DNA of 38,206 bases from Methanobacteriota archaeon (GTDB taxonomy: Archaea; Thermoplasmatota; Poseidoniia; Poseidoniales; Thalassarchaeaceae): positions 1 to 38,206 of the forward strand of contig PBMR01000011.1 of NCBI GenBank assembly GCA_002722735.1. The letters are read 5' to 3'. The notes under the pieces are model-generated. The model was not told the origin of the DNA and did no database searches. It worked only from the letters and a program-made list of their open reading frames with translations. Position numbers and translations under genes: made by a program. This document shows positions 14,960 through 24,326 of the stretch, one piece after another (the first letter of the stretch is position 1; each line of letters opens with the position of its first letter).

Positions 14960-17900
14960 TAGTCGGCACCCCCCAGCGCATCATCGAGTACTTGGTCAAC
15001 ATCGAAAGCGTTACCTTTGCGGCTGCGGGCGGGATCGATTCCATCCTCCCCGTACTCGAACTGAATGATTCGATTTGCAGTGTTCCTCACAGAGGCCTGG
15101 TCATCGGCGGAGACCTTCAGGTCGTCCATCGCGTTAATTAGGCGGCGTTGCATGTAACCAGACTTACTGGTCCTTACAGCGGTGTCAACGAGGGACTCTC
15201 TCCCTGAGACTGACAACATGAAGAACTCAGTGGGCTCGAGGCCGCTCTTGAAAGATGAAGAAACGAAGCCCTTCTCTTTGGCTCCCTTGACTTTGCGGGG
15301 GAAGTGTGAGAGCACCCGGTCTTGGTAGCCGCGCTCCAGCCTCTTGCCTCGGACTTTAGGCTGGCCAATTGATCCAGCCATCATTGCTAGGTTATCCATT
15401 GATCCTCGGGCTCCTGAAGTAGCCATCAAGACGGCTGAGTTTCCCTCACCCAGTAGAGACTTGGCGACGTTGCCCGTCTCGGCCTTGCCCTCGTCGAGAA
15501 TGGTCAGGATGTTCTCCTCCAGTGTTTCCAGGGGAGTCCTGCCCGGCCTAGACTCGTACTTCTTTCCATCCTTGCCGAATTTCTGCAACTCGGAGTCAAC
15601 CTTGTCGCTAGCAGTTCGATTAATCTCGGCAATCTCCGTCTTCGCTGCTGGAGGAAGGTCCTCGTCGTCAATTCCGGTGGTGAATCCCATGGCCGTGCAG
15701 ATAGCGATAGTCATCTTAGTCATCTTGTTGATGAATTCTGCTCCCACGTCAGTCCCATGAGTCTGAACCACTGCATCTAGGAGTCTGCCATCCTCCGCCC
15801 CTATTCCGCGTTTGTCTATTGAGCCTGTCACGTCACCCTTGGAGACGTTCACTGTCTCGCCTGCGCGATTTTTGAAATTGAGGCTGAACCCTTCACCCAC
15901 TAGGAGGCTGAAAATTTCATTTCCCCTATAACCGATCTCACCATTCTTCTTGACTTCGTCGGGAAGGTTGCCATCCCAGCCAACAGAGCCTAGGATGTCC
16001 AGGACCACATGCTTGGGAAGGAAAGCGTCGCCATGAGTAAGTAGGTAGGCGCCCGTGATGTGGTCATGGATCCCACCAATTACGCTGCCACCATAACGAG
16101 GTGAGACAATGTGCTCTTGCACGCGCATGAGGATTCTGGCCTCAGCTCGCGCCTCCTCGCTCTGGATGACGTGGAGGTTCATCTCGTCACCATCGAAATC
16201 CGCATTGTAGGGTGTGCAATCAGCGAGGTTGAATCGAAACGTCTTTCCCTGCATCACGCGAATCTCGTGGACAAGCATAGACATCCTGTGCAATGAAGGT
16301 TGGCGGTTGAAAATAGCAACATCTCCGTCTATGAGATGGCGTTCTACAACCACCCCCGGACGTGGATTACCGTCCCTGTCATAGGTACTAAGCCGGTCCT
16401 CCACATCAGTGGGGTACACATTTCCGTGCTCGTCCTCGATCTCGGGACTTCCACAATGGGGGCACTTCACTTCCAAATGCTCAGGCAAGTACTCTGCGGG
16501 GTTCTCCACCTCCCACCTCCAACGGTTATGGATGACTGCATTGTGGTCCATCTCATCTAGAGGGTTCCCGTTGTCGTCCTCTCCCGAGAGGTTGGATAGC
16601 GTGCCCTCTAGGTCAACAGCCCACTCCTCCCTGAGTTCATCAGTGATATGGTCTCGGCGCATCTGACGCATCAGGACCAGTCCGGGTAGGAAATTAGGGG
16701 CAGGTAGGACTTCATTCAACTCGGGCTTGTATCCAGTGTATGGCTCGTCGTCACTACCAGAATGACATTCTGGGTTGAGGCATCTGAAGCCAGCCCAGAT
16801 GTACTTCGTGCGATCGGTGATCCTGACTCGGAATCGGTCTCCCCGGATTATGTAATTCACTCCCGGGTGCACATCGGGTCCACGCAGGATCATCTGTCGG
16901 AGCTGTTCCCTGTTACGTCTAGTTACTCGTATGGGTACGGTGAGTTCCTTGGCTGTAGAAACGGGGACTCCGACTTCGTTGATCCCAAGATTGGGGTCGG
17001 GACTGATGACTGTTCGGGCACAGAAGTTCACTCGCTTGCCGGAGAGATTGCTACGGAATCTTCCCTCCTTGCCCTTGAGACGCTGGGAGAGTGTCTTCAG
17101 GGGTCGGCCCGACCTGTGTCTAGCGGGGGGAATTCCGCTGGTTTGGTTGTCGAAGTATGTCGTGCAGTGGTACTGAAGCAGTTCCCACAAATCCTCAACG
17201 ATGAGTTGGGGGGCTCCCGAGTCCCGATTCTCCCTAAGCCTCTGGTTAATCCGCAGCACGTCTACGAGCTTGTGGGTCAAGTCGTCTTCAGATCTGTCGC
17301 CGCTCTCCAATGTGATTGAAGGGCGCACGGTGATGGGAGGTACGGGAAGGACCTTCATTATGGTCCACTCCGGTCTGCTGACGTCACTCTCCATTCCAAT
17401 GAAGATCAAGTGCTCATCAGGAATTTTCTCTAGCCACTCTCTGATGTCCCTAGCATTCAGTTTGTGTTCGCCCTTGTCGGCCTTCTTCTCCTTGAAGGTG
17501 GTGGGCTTGTCTAGGACGATCTTTCCCTGCTCCGATCCACAGTGCATGCAGATAGCCCTCTTAGGGCCTGCGCAGATATTCTCTATGTCCTTGATGACCT
17601 TCTTGAATTCCCTGCCACCGACACCGTGCTTCAGGATGACGTCATTCACCTTGTCGCGATAGTAATCCTGTTCGGACTTCTCGGGATCTAGGGGGTGCGT
17701 CTCGGGAGCGTCGAGGAGGAGGACCTTACTGCAGGAGTTGCACGTTGTCTTGAGGCACGTCTTGATCAGCATTGTGAAGCCAATGTGCATGACGGGCAGC
17801 TCTAATGCGATATGCCCGAAGTGGCTGGGGCATTCCTCGTGCTTGTTTCCACAGGTCTCGCACCTGATTCCAGGGTCAATGACTCCCATCTTGGGGTCCA

Positions 17901-18054
17901 TCAGGCCTTGCTTGAAGGCATGCCCATCGTCCTTGTAGGTGTCAGCTGTCTTGACCTCGACCGAGGACATCTTCCTGATTTCATTGGGGTCCATGAGGGT
18001 GAATCTGATCGAATCAATCCTCTTCGGAATCTTTGCTGCGTCACGTACACTCAT
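14959..18054 (-). CDS. rpoA1: DNA-directed RNA polymerase subunit Rpo1N (A') with zinc-ribbon insertion
   Basis: This is the N-terminal part of the largest subunit, holding the catalytic magnesium loop NADFDGDEM (from N617, with the three aspartates). The N-terminal clamp zinc site is present ([17 protein letters not shown]), as are the [12 protein letters not shown] switch region, [10 protein letters not shown] before the active site, and the bridge-helix region [19 protein letters not shown] near the end. At 1031 residues it is about 140 longer than typical archaeal A'. The extra length is an insertion at about 421-563, between the [13 protein letters not shown] segment and [16 protein letters not shown]. 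It contains Cys425, Cys430, Cys531 and Cys534, which could form a split zinc site. The start overlaps the rpoB stop by four bases. Confidence 0.97.
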   Translation of the reverse strand: MSVRDAAKIPKRIDSIRFTLMDPNEIRKMSSVEVKTADTYKDDGHAFKQGLMDPKMGVIDPGIRCETCGNKHEECPSHFGHIALELPVMHIGFTMLIKTCLKTTCNSCSKVLLLDAPETHPLDPEKSEQDYYRDKVNDVILKHGVGGREFKKVIKDIENICAGPKRAICMHCGSEQGKIVLDKPTTFKEKKADKGEHKLNARDIREWLEKIPDEHLIFIGMESDVSRPEWTIMKVLPVPPITVRPSITLESGDRSEDDLTHKLVDVLRINQRLRENRDSGAPQLIVEDLWELLQYHCTTYFDNQTSGIPPARHRSGRPLKTLSQRLKGKEGRFRSNLSGKRVNFCARTVISPDPNLGINEVGVPVSTAKELTVPIRVTRRNREQLRQMILRGPDVHPGVNYIIRGDRFRVRITDRTKYIWAGFRCLNPECHSGSDDEPYTGYKPELNEVLPAPNFLPGLVLMRQMRRDHITDELREEWAVDLEGTLSNLSGEDDNGNPLDEMDHNAVIHNRWRWEVENPAEYLPEHLEVKCPHCGSPEIEDEHGNVYPTDVEDRLSTYDRDGNPRPGVVVERHLIDGDVAIFNRQPSLHRMSMLVHEIRVMQGKTFRFNLADCTPYNADFDGDEMNLHVIQSEEARAEARILMRVQEHIVSPRYGGSVIGGIHDHITGAYLLTHGDAFLPKHVVLDILGSVGWDGNLPDEVKKNGEIGYRGNEIFSLLVGEGFSLNFKNRAGETVNVSKGDVTGSIDKRGIGAEDGRLLDAVVQTHGTDVGAEFINKMTKMTIAICTAMGFTTGIDDEDLPPAAKTEIAEINRTASDKVDSELQKFGKDGKKYESRPGRTPLETLEENILTILDEGKAETGNVAKSLLGEGNSAVLMATSGARGSMDNLAMMAGSIGQPKVRGKRLERGYQDRVLSHFPRKVKGAKEKGFVSSSFKSGLEPTEFFMLSVSGRESLVDTAVRTSKSGYMQRRLINAMDDLKVSADDQASVRNTANRIIQFEYGEDGIDPARSRKGNAFDVDQVLDDALGGAD

Positions 18055-21000
18055 CTTCTATCCTCCAATTCCAGCCTCATGGCCACTCCAAGACTCTTCA
18101 TTTCATCCAAAAGGAGCTTGAAAGCGTACGAAGTCTGCACAGAATGGACATCTGCTCGGTCACCACAAACAGGACAGACACTGGTTCTCCTCTTCCAGTC
18201 GTGGTAAGCTATATGCCCGCACCTTGGAGTGTTGCAAACCATAAGGTTCCATCCATCCGATTCATCGAGGAGTCGGTCCTTGATTACCATGGAAGCACCA
18301 TGGGAAATCAGGCAATCCCTCTCCATCTCACCGAACCTCAGACCGCCCTGACGAGCCCTCCCCTCGGTCGGTTGTCTAGTGAGAATCTGAACTCTCCCGC
18401 GACTTCTAGCGTGAAGCTTGCTGCTGACCAAATGATGTAGCCTCTGATAGTAAATGACTCCAATGAAGGTGTCCACGGGAAAAGACTCTCCAGTCTCACC
18501 GTTGACCATTGTTTGGCGCCCGGTGTGATTGAGTCCATTCCTGAGGAGGCCGGCTCGGAGAGATTCTTCCTTCTCCCCAGTGAAGGCGGTCCCGTCGATT
18601 CTACGGCCCTCCATCGAGCCAACTTTGCCCCCAATCATTTCAAGGACGTGCGCGACAGTCATCCTCGAAGGAATGGCATGGGGGTTGATTAGGAGATCGG
18701 GGATTACGCCATCCTCGGTGAATGGCATGTCCTCTTGGTTCACTAGTCTGCCGATGATTCCCTTCTGACCGTGTCTGCTGGCAAATTTATCCCCCAGCTC
18801 CGGAATCTTATTGGTTCGCAGAGTCAACCTGACCAACCTCCCTGAATCCAGTGACTCGGTGACGTACACGTTGTCGACCCATCCCTTCTCCCCGTGTCGA
18901 ACGAGCATCGAAGACTCTCGACGCTCCTGGGCCTGCAAGAAGGCTCCGTGGGCCTCTTCGAGAAAACGCGGTGGACTTGTCTTGCCGACAAGGATCGACC
19001 TGCCCCCCTCCTCGCTGGTGAGTTCCTCCTCGGGAACAGGCAGCCCATCGCGTTCTAGGTGGGAATATGAGTCCCAAGACTTTAGGCCCTTAATCTCATC
19101 AAGTCCAGTGCCGGGAATCTCAATCTTCTCCTCCTGACCCCCTGGGAATCTCTTGTTCTCTGCATTGTAGGTCCGGACAAAGGCAGAGCGGCCTAGAGCA
19201 CGCTCTACGGAAGCTCGGTTCATGATAACTGCATCTTGCATGTTGTATCCATGATGGCTGATGATTGCAACAACAAGATTCTGCCCACCGGGCCTCTTGT
19301 CGAAGTTTGTCGACTTCATCGCTCGGGTGCTCACAATAGACCTCTGTGGGTAATGCATGACATGAGCCCGGGTATCGGGACGGAGCCGGAAGTTGGCGCT
19401 AGCGACACCGAGGCTCTGCTTGACCATGGCAGTTCCTCCGGTAACCCTGGGGGTGGAGTTATGCTCAGGGTATGGCACTAGCGAAGCGCAGACACCGAGG
19501 ATTAGTTGGGGGTCGATCTCAACATGGGTGAAAACTAGGACTGTGTTGTCCTTCTTTTCCTTCCTTCGGAGGGAGTCGATATTGTCCTGGAAATAATTCA
19601 GGGGTACTTTGAACTCCTCAATGACTACGTCCGAGTTGGGTAGGCACACTTCGACCGAGAGTTCGGCATGGGAAATTCCATGATCCCCCATGTTCAGCCA
19701 CTCAACCTTCGATGGATCTATCGGCCTATTGTGCTCGGGTGAGAGAGGTGGCAGATCGAAGGGCCGCGGGGCGATGAGAAGATCCTCCTCTTCCTCGGCG
19801 TCTACCCATTCTACGACACCGCTCGAAACAAGGTCAGAGAACGTGACTTCCCCCGAGTTAAGGCCGTCGAGGTGCATTTTCGTAATCTGCAGGCTGCCAT
19901 GGTCGATTATTAGCAATGGGCGTAGCATCCTGCCCCTATCTGTGTTGATGTAGACATCACGATTCTCAAGATCGTGACGAATGCTGACTTCGGGCCTGAT
20001 TCGGCCGGAACGTCTGCGCCTCTTGAATTGGCTAACCAACTTGTGTGGCCTCTTGTGCAAGCCGAAAATGTCACCGTTGACATGAATTCTCGAACCGGCT
20101 GCCCAGCCATCGGGGTTGTCATTGACTCCCGCTTCTTTGAGCAGGTCTTTGACATCATCCGCAGGGACCTCTTCCGAAATGTCAATCATCTGAGCAGCAT
20201 TCTTGACTAGGCCACAATTCTGCCCCTCCGGTGTCTCGTTGGGGCATAGGCGTCCCCACTGAGTCGGATGCAAGTCCCTAGCCTCGAAGTGGGGTTGGCT
20301 CCTGACTAGGGGGCTTGTCACCCTCCTGAGGTGAGACAGGGCAGAAAGGAATGTGGTGCGGTCGAGGAGTTGACTGACTCCGGATCGGCCACCCACCCAG
20401 TTCCCAGTAGCTAAAGCATGCATTATCTTAGTTGTGAGCACATCAGGTCGTAGACAAGAGGAAATCCTCAACTCTCGCTTGCGGTTGTGATGCCTTTCGA
20501 GTTGGTACTTGAGGTCTCTCGCTAATTGCTGCAGGCTGACGCGGAACAGGTCCTCAACTAGGTCTCCGGCAAGTCGGACGCGCTTGTTCGCATAGTGGTC
20601 CTTGTCATTGGGGTCCCTGTCCTTGATCGCCATTTCGAGGACCTGTCTGGCGATTCTTCCGAGGAAGATGGCCTTCTTCTCCCTATTATCCGGGCTCGAT
20701 CCCAGATGTGGCAGGAGTTCGTTGTCCAATAGGTTCTGTATGCGAGACTCCCTGTATTCCTTTTGCTGCCCCGCAGCGAACTTCTTCTCCAGCCACGATA
20801 GGGCCTCTTCGCTAGTGTCGACACCGTATTCCTCGTTATCCCTGACATCATTCAGGTTGGCAACGGTGTATTTCATGGCTTCAGGAGGTCCAGCTATGGA
20901 GGCGAAAATCTCCCTATCGTTCTCAACCCCAAGAGCCCTCATCAAGAGGACGAGTGGGACAGGCGTGGTGCCTGCACTGGGAATCTTTACCATCAGCAAG

Positions 21001-21743
21001 CCGTCTCTGCGCTTCTCGACGTTGAGAGGCTTCCTAACTCCGTCCTTCTGGGAGAAGATCTTCGCTACTTGAGTCTCGTGCGCGTACTTCTTATTCTTCT
21101 CGACAGTAACTCTGTTGGGTGCAAGATCCTCCATTGAGATTAGTACTCGTTCCGTCCCGTTGATTATGAAATAGCCACCCGGATCGACTGGATCTTCCCC
21201 GAACTTCCTGAGGAGTTGGGTATTTCTCTGGGAATCCTCGGCTGATGTTTCGGGGGAAAGCCTCCTGTTTTCATCGACGTGGTTGGGATGCAGGTTGCAC
21301 CGGGCTGAGCGGACCATTATCGGGAGGTTTCCTATGTGAACGCTCTTCTCCTCTTGAAATCCTAGATCGGCCCCGGGGCCCGGAGGGAGATCGTCACGGA
21401 AGATCTTGAAGTCAAGGTATACTGGAGAGAAGTAGGTCAATTTTCTGAGACGGCATTCCAATGGGGTCGCTGGGTGCTCGGCACCGTTGGCCTCCTTGAT
21501 TGTGGGCTTGCCTAACCTGAGATTCTTCATCCTCACGACAATCTCCTTGTCCAGTAAGTCAAGTTTGACCATCCCGCCCTCATCGTCTTCGATTTGCTCG
21601 TCGCTGCCAATCTTGATATTCCTAACGATGCGCTCCATCCTGCTTTCTCGGCCATCACCGACGGGAATGCAATCGTTGTAGGAGGCAAGCTGGTGATTAA
21701 CCAGGCTGCGCTGCTTGAAATAACTCTCAACTATTTCCTTCAT
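18051..21743 (-). CDS. rpoB: DNA-directed RNA polymerase subunit Rpo2 (B), undivided
   Basis: The 1230-residue second-largest subunit is a single chain, unlike the split B'/B'' of methanogens and haloarchaea; an undivided B is found in Thermoplasmatota and several other archaeal groups. Blocks visible in order are FIINGTERVLISMEDLAPN, the region TQWGRLCPNETPEGQNCGL, GGQNLVVAIISHHGYNMQD with MNRASVERA, the catalytic-centre LGDKFASRHGQKGIIG, and the hybrid-binding REGGLRFGEMERD-like GLRFGEMERDCLISHGAS. A C-terminal zinc ribbon begins at C1170 (CNTPRCGH then CPVCGD). The start lies 15 bases after rpoH. No intein or frameshift is visible. Confidence 0.98.
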   Translation of the reverse strand: MKEIVESYFKQRSLVNHQLASYNDCIPVGDGRESRMERIVRNIKIGSDEQIEDDEGGMVKLDLLDKEIVVRMKNLRLGKPTIKEANGAEHPATPLECRLRKLTYFSPVYLDFKIFRDDLPPGPGADLGFQEEKSVHIGNLPIMVRSARCNLHPNHVDENRRLSPETSAEDSQRNTQLLRKFGEDPVDPGGYFIINGTERVLISMEDLAPNRVTVEKNKKYAHETQVAKIFSQKDGVRKPLNVEKRRDGLLMVKIPSAGTTPVPLVLLMRALGVENDREIFASIAGPPEAMKYTVANLNDVRDNEEYGVDTSEEALSWLEKKFAAGQQKEYRESRIQNLLDNELLPHLGSSPDNREKKAIFLGRIARQVLEMAIKDRDPNDKDHYANKRVRLAGDLVEDLFRVSLQQLARDLKYQLERHHNRKRELRISSCLRPDVLTTKIMHALATGNWVGGRSGVSQLLDRTTFLSALSHLRRVTSPLVRSQPHFEARDLHPTQWGRLCPNETPEGQNCGLVKNAAQMIDISEEVPADDVKDLLKEAGVNDNPDGWAAGSRIHVNGDIFGLHKRPHKLVSQFKRRRRSGRIRPEVSIRHDLENRDVYINTDRGRMLRPLLIIDHGSLQITKMHLDGLNSGEVTFSDLVSSGVVEWVDAEEEEDLLIAPRPFDLPPLSPEHNRPIDPSKVEWLNMGDHGISHAELSVEVCLPNSDVVIEEFKVPLNYFQDNIDSLRRKEKKDNTVLVFTHVEIDPQLILGVCASLVPYPEHNSTPRVTGGTAMVKQSLGVASANFRLRPDTRAHVMHYPQRSIVSTRAMKSTNFDKRPGGQNLVVAIISHHGYNMQDAVIMNRASVERALGRSAFVRTYNAENKRFPGGQEEKIEIPGTGLDEIKGLKSWDSYSHLERDGLPVPEEELTSEEGGRSILVGKTSPPRFLEEAHGAFLQAQERRESSMLVRHGEKGWVDNVYVTESLDSGRLVRLTLRTNKIPELGDKFASRHGQKGIIGRLVNQEDMPFTEDGVIPDLLINPHAIPSRMTVAHVLEMIGGKVGSMEGRRIDGTAFTGEKEESLRAGLLRNGLNHTGRQTMVNGETGESFPVDTFIGVIYYQRLHHLVSSKLHARSRGRVQILTRQPTEGRARQGGLRFGEMERDCLISHGASMVIKDRLLDESDGWNLMVCNTPRCGHIAYHDWKRRTSVCPVCGDRADVHSVQTSYAFKLLLDEMKSLGVAMRLELEDRR

Positions 21744-21758
21744 TCTATAATCCCCCAG

Positions 21759-22346
21759 TCATGTTCTCTCCACTATGAGTCGGTATGCAACGGAACTACC
21801 TGCGGACCTGCTGTACCTGATGACTTTGACCACACGATTTGTCAGCCAACCAGCAGGGAGTTCATCATTCTCAGACTCTTCCACCTCCTTGATGGCTTGG
21901 ATTGCCGGATCGGTGATTAGGATCTTTGGAAGCAGCTCCTTGGCGAGGCGATCGTTGCCATGGGCATCTGATTCCATCAAGTTCCAAGGTTCGAGCACAT
22001 TTGCTTCTAAGTCAATTGGAACCAGTTCGTGATGGGGGACGAGGAAGTGATTCAAGACGTTGAATCTATCCTCACCTCTGGGTATGTCCTCATCCAGCAA
22101 GGCCCTCCTGGAAATGGTGATTCGGTTGCTCTTGCTGCGCTTACGGGAGCCGACATGCTCGCTAATCACATTCATGATATTCTCTAGAGTGGAGTCGCCA
22201 GTCTCAAGACCGACCTTCTTGGCCACTTGGTCGCCGGTCATCCTCTTGATCGCATCTAGGTTCGCATCGTCTGCGAGCTTGTGCGCGTACTCGTCGGGAA
22301 TCCCTAGTTCGATAAGCCTTTTTTTCGTCGAGCTCTTCACTGCCAA
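21759..22346 (-). CDS. rpoH: DNA-directed RNA polymerase subunit Rpo5 (H) with N-terminal extension
   Basis: Archaeal Rpo5 is usually about 80 residues and forms the jaw/assembly module homologous to the C-terminal domain of eukaryotic Rpb5. Here the core lies in residues 94-195: FNVLNHFLVPHHELVP, then LLPKILITDPAIQAI, and the end VVKVIRYSRSAGSSVAYRLI, with two lineage insertions. Before it, residues 1-64 form an extra helical domain nearly matching the first 62 residues of RpoA'' (20 of the first 27 positions identical), followed by a similar basic linker. The start is read as TTG at 22346 because that makes the two N-termini align from residue 1. It is the first gene of the polymerase operon. 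Confidence 0.93.
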   Translation of the reverse strand: MAVKSSTKKRLIELGIPDEYAHKLADDANLDAIKRMTGDQVAKKVGLETGDSTLENIMNVISEHVGSRKRSKSNRITISRRALLDEDIPRGEDRFNVLNHFLVPHHELVPIDLEANVLEPWNLMESDAHGNDRLAKELLPKILITDPAIQAIKEVEESENDELPAGWLTNRVVKVIRYSRSAGSSVAYRLIVERT

Positions 22347-22394
22347 AACGCATTCCCCCTATCCAGAAATGCAAGGGACTGAGGCTCTATCAGG

Positions 22395-22468
22395 CGGGCC
22401 TGAGGGGATTCGAACCCCCGGCCACCGGGTTAAAAGCCCGGCGCTCTACCTGACTAAGCTACAGGCCC
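22395..22468 (-). tRNA. tRNA-Lys (anticodon TTT)
   Basis: The minus strand folds into a cloverleaf. The 7-bp acceptor GGGCCTG pairs with CAGGCCC. A D arm is present, and the anticodon stem CCGGG/CCCGG encloses the loop CTTTTAA with anticodon TTT at 22432-22434. The T arm is GGGG-TTCGAAT-CCCC. The discriminator base is G, and the following CCT shows that CCA is not encoded. It has 74 bases and no intron. It lies 48 bases upstream of rpoH on the same strand. Confidence 0.95.
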
Positions 22469-22592
22469 AAAGCAAATGCTGGGCTTTCCTCCGACCTAGG
22501 GGGGGTTCTAAAGGCTTCCGGCACAACAAACGCTGAACGCCGGTGGGCACTCCCAAGGGGGGCGGGGAGCAGATGCTCATTCAAGTGACTTC

Positions 22593-22600
22593 GGATAAAT
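22593..22600 (+). promoter_or_regulatory. Box A promoter of the methyltransferase-biotin ligase gene
   Basis: GATAAATG is centred near 22597. A start site about 25 bases on would fall at 22622-22625, just before the ATG at 22628. This favours that ATG over the tandem GTG codons at 22616 and 22619. Confidence 0.45.
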
Positions 22601-22627
22601 GTTTTCAATGCCCCGGTGGTGCAAGCA

Positions 22628-24004
22628 ATGGATAACTTGACTCAAGGTGAAGGCACTGAGAATCAGGCGATTAGGGGCAATTTCCATAACTTTTCCCTCG
22701 AGGAGGTGGGATCGTGGACAGTACTGGTTCCACATACAGTCTACCCCCCTAGAGAGGACACTGAACTGATTAGCAGGGCTATTTCAGGTCTACGACGCTC
22801 TGACGGGCTTGCGCTCGAAATCGGTTGCGGCTCGGGCGCCGTAACATTGGTCCTAGCTAGCCTAGGTTGGAATGTCTATTCCTGTGATGTCAACCCGTTT
22901 GCAGTCGCTGCGACGAAGGGGAACTTGGATGAGCACGAACTGCACGACGATGTCGAAGTTTGGGAAGCAGGAATTGATGATGGGTTGAAAGTCCCCGAAA
23001 ACACCTCCCTTATTCTTTGGAATCTACCGTATTTGGAGCCAGTGGGGGAGAAGTTCAGATTGTCGGCTATCGAGGAAGCCTCCCTCACAGACCGCGAAGA
23101 TGGTGGTTGGAGCGAATCCCTACTAGATTTATTGACCAGAGATTACGACTCGTTGAATGACGACGGACTGGTCTTGCTGCTTTTTCGAACGGATCCCAGA
23201 GGTTCCAGTTCTCCCGATAGTTGGAAGGCAAGTGGTTGGTCTGTGCGTTCGATGGTTTCCCTGAGAATTGGAGAGGAGCGACTGGAAGTCTTCGCATTGT
23301 GGAGGCCAGGACAAGGAATTGACCCCATAATTCTCGAGAAATGTGACTCGACTATGGATGAAGCAATCTCCATTGGAGATGTTGGATGGCAGAGGGTCTT
23401 CACCCACGAACAGACCAGTGGCAGAGGCAGGAAAGGGGCGGAGTGGAAATCCACAAGAGGTGATGTTTCCGCTACGTGGTCACTGGCACCCGAAGTCGTA
23501 GGCAACATCCCTCCCGGATTGCTTCAGACAAGTATCGGAGCCATAGTCTCTGATGCTCTCGGTGCGGTGGTTAAGTGGCCCAATGACATCATGTCGGCTG
23601 ATTGCATAAAAATGGGCGGGATTCTAGTCGAATCGAGTGGTTCCGACAATATTCGAGTTGGGGTGGGAGTGAACTGGCGCGACTTCGAGGAAGGGGGCTT
23701 CAGTGCGGCAGGATGGTCCAGTACCTTGGGAGAAATTTGTGCGGTCGAGGTATTTCACAGAATCGATGCGTCAATTTCATCCTACTTCGAGGATACGGGT
23801 TGGCTTCCGATGCCTACAGTCGATGAATTGGTGGATATCTCATGGCGAGGGATTTCTCACCAACTATCCAGAGGCGTTTCTATTGAGTTTGAGGGAGAAC
23901 ACCTGAGGCCCATAGGGATCACAACTAACGGCGAGCTGGAGGCCATAGGCAGAGAGTCGCTAATGATAATAGATGACCTTGATGGACTGTTGTGGTCATT
24001 CTGA
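22628..24004 (+). CDS. Fusion of HemK2-like methyltransferase and biotin-protein ligase
   Basis: The protein has 458 residues in two domains. Residues 1-215 are a SAM-dependent methyltransferase of the archaeal HemK2/PrmC type, which methylates a release-factor glutamine in known members. It shows PPREDTEL (40-47), the SAM loop EIGCGSG (64-70), and NLPY (132-135) where the family has NPPY. Residues 235-458 are a biotin-protein ligase: DSTMDEA, GRGRKGAEW (265-273), KWPNDI (316-321), KMGGILVE (328-335), a VGVGVNW strand and a small C-terminal beta domain. The ligase lacks the DNA-binding domain of BirA. The reading frame runs through both domains without interruption. A frame starting at GTG 22616 is possible. 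The Leu in NLPY may alter the methyl-acceptor pocket. Confidence 0.88.
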   Translation: MDNLTQGEGTENQAIRGNFHNFSLEEVGSWTVLVPHTVYPPREDTELISRAISGLRRSDGLALEIGCGSGAVTLVLASLGWNVYSCDVNPFAVAATKGNLDEHELHDDVEVWEAGIDDGLKVPENTSLILWNLPYLEPVGEKFRLSAIEEASLTDREDGGWSESLLDLLTRDYDSLNDDGLVLLLFRTDPRGSSSPDSWKASGWSVRSMVSLRIGEERLEVFALWRPGQGIDPIILEKCDSTMDEAISIGDVGWQRVFTHEQTSGRGRKGAEWKSTRGDVSATWSLAPEVVGNIPPGLLQTSIGAIVSDALGAVVKWPNDIMSADCIKMGGILVESSGSDNIRVGVGVNWRDFEEGGFSAAGWSSTLGEICAVEVFHRIDASISSYFEDTGWLPMPTVDELVDISWRGISHQLSRGVSIEFEGEHLRPIGITTNGELEAIGRESLMIIDDLDGLLWSF

Positions 24005-24298
24005 GATTTCAAAGGCAGACAACCTAGAACGAACCAAACGAATCTTGCCCGAGCTGGTGATCGTCGAAATCGATGCAGTGGCATTCAAGTTGGAAACTGC
24101 TGAGGGATGGTCCTCTAGTCCGACCTTAAGGATTGCAAGAGATGAGTCTGCAGACTGCTTGACGTCGAAAAGTCTCCAACTCATGTCCCCGAGAGCGTTT
24201 CTCATGGCACTCTTGACGTCCCCCCTCGAGGTTGACTGCCCTATGTGCACCCCAATCCACCTGTGCTTCCCCCGAGCAGCCTTGTTCGGCCTCGCCAT
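23996..24298 (-). CDS. rnp2: Ribonuclease P protein component 2 (Pop5 family)
   Basis: The 100-residue basic protein resembles archaeal Rnp2/Pop5, a protein subunit of the RNase P ribozyme that trims the 5' leader of tRNAs. The recognisable pattern is the opening strand HRWIGVHIG, a helix with SRGDVKSAMRNALGD, a strand SSLAILKVGLEDHPSAV, a helix and the closing strand IRLVRSRLSAF. The length is typical for a compact archaeal form. The 3' end overlaps the end of the fusion gene by nine bases in convergent orientation. The assignment rests on pattern and length and lacks an absolutely diagnostic motif. Confidence 0.75.
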   Translation of the reverse strand: MARPNKAARGKHRWIGVHIGQSTSRGDVKSAMRNALGDMSWRLFDVKQSADSSLAILKVGLEDHPSAVSNLNATASISTITSSGKIRLVRSRLSAFEISE

Positions 24299-24326
24299 GG
24301 TACTGGGAGGGGGTTTACCTTAACCA

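Noticed and set aside
16762-17319. Plus-strand open frame of 185 codons opposite rpoA1
   Set aside because: It is a shadow of the conserved A' clamp region with no family match or start signal.
21759-22346. The RpoH N-terminal domain as an assembly artefact copied from rpoA2
   Set aside because: The two nucleotide sequences differ at many codons while the protein is conserved, and the domain joins the RpoH core in frame with a natural linker, which argues for a real old duplication.
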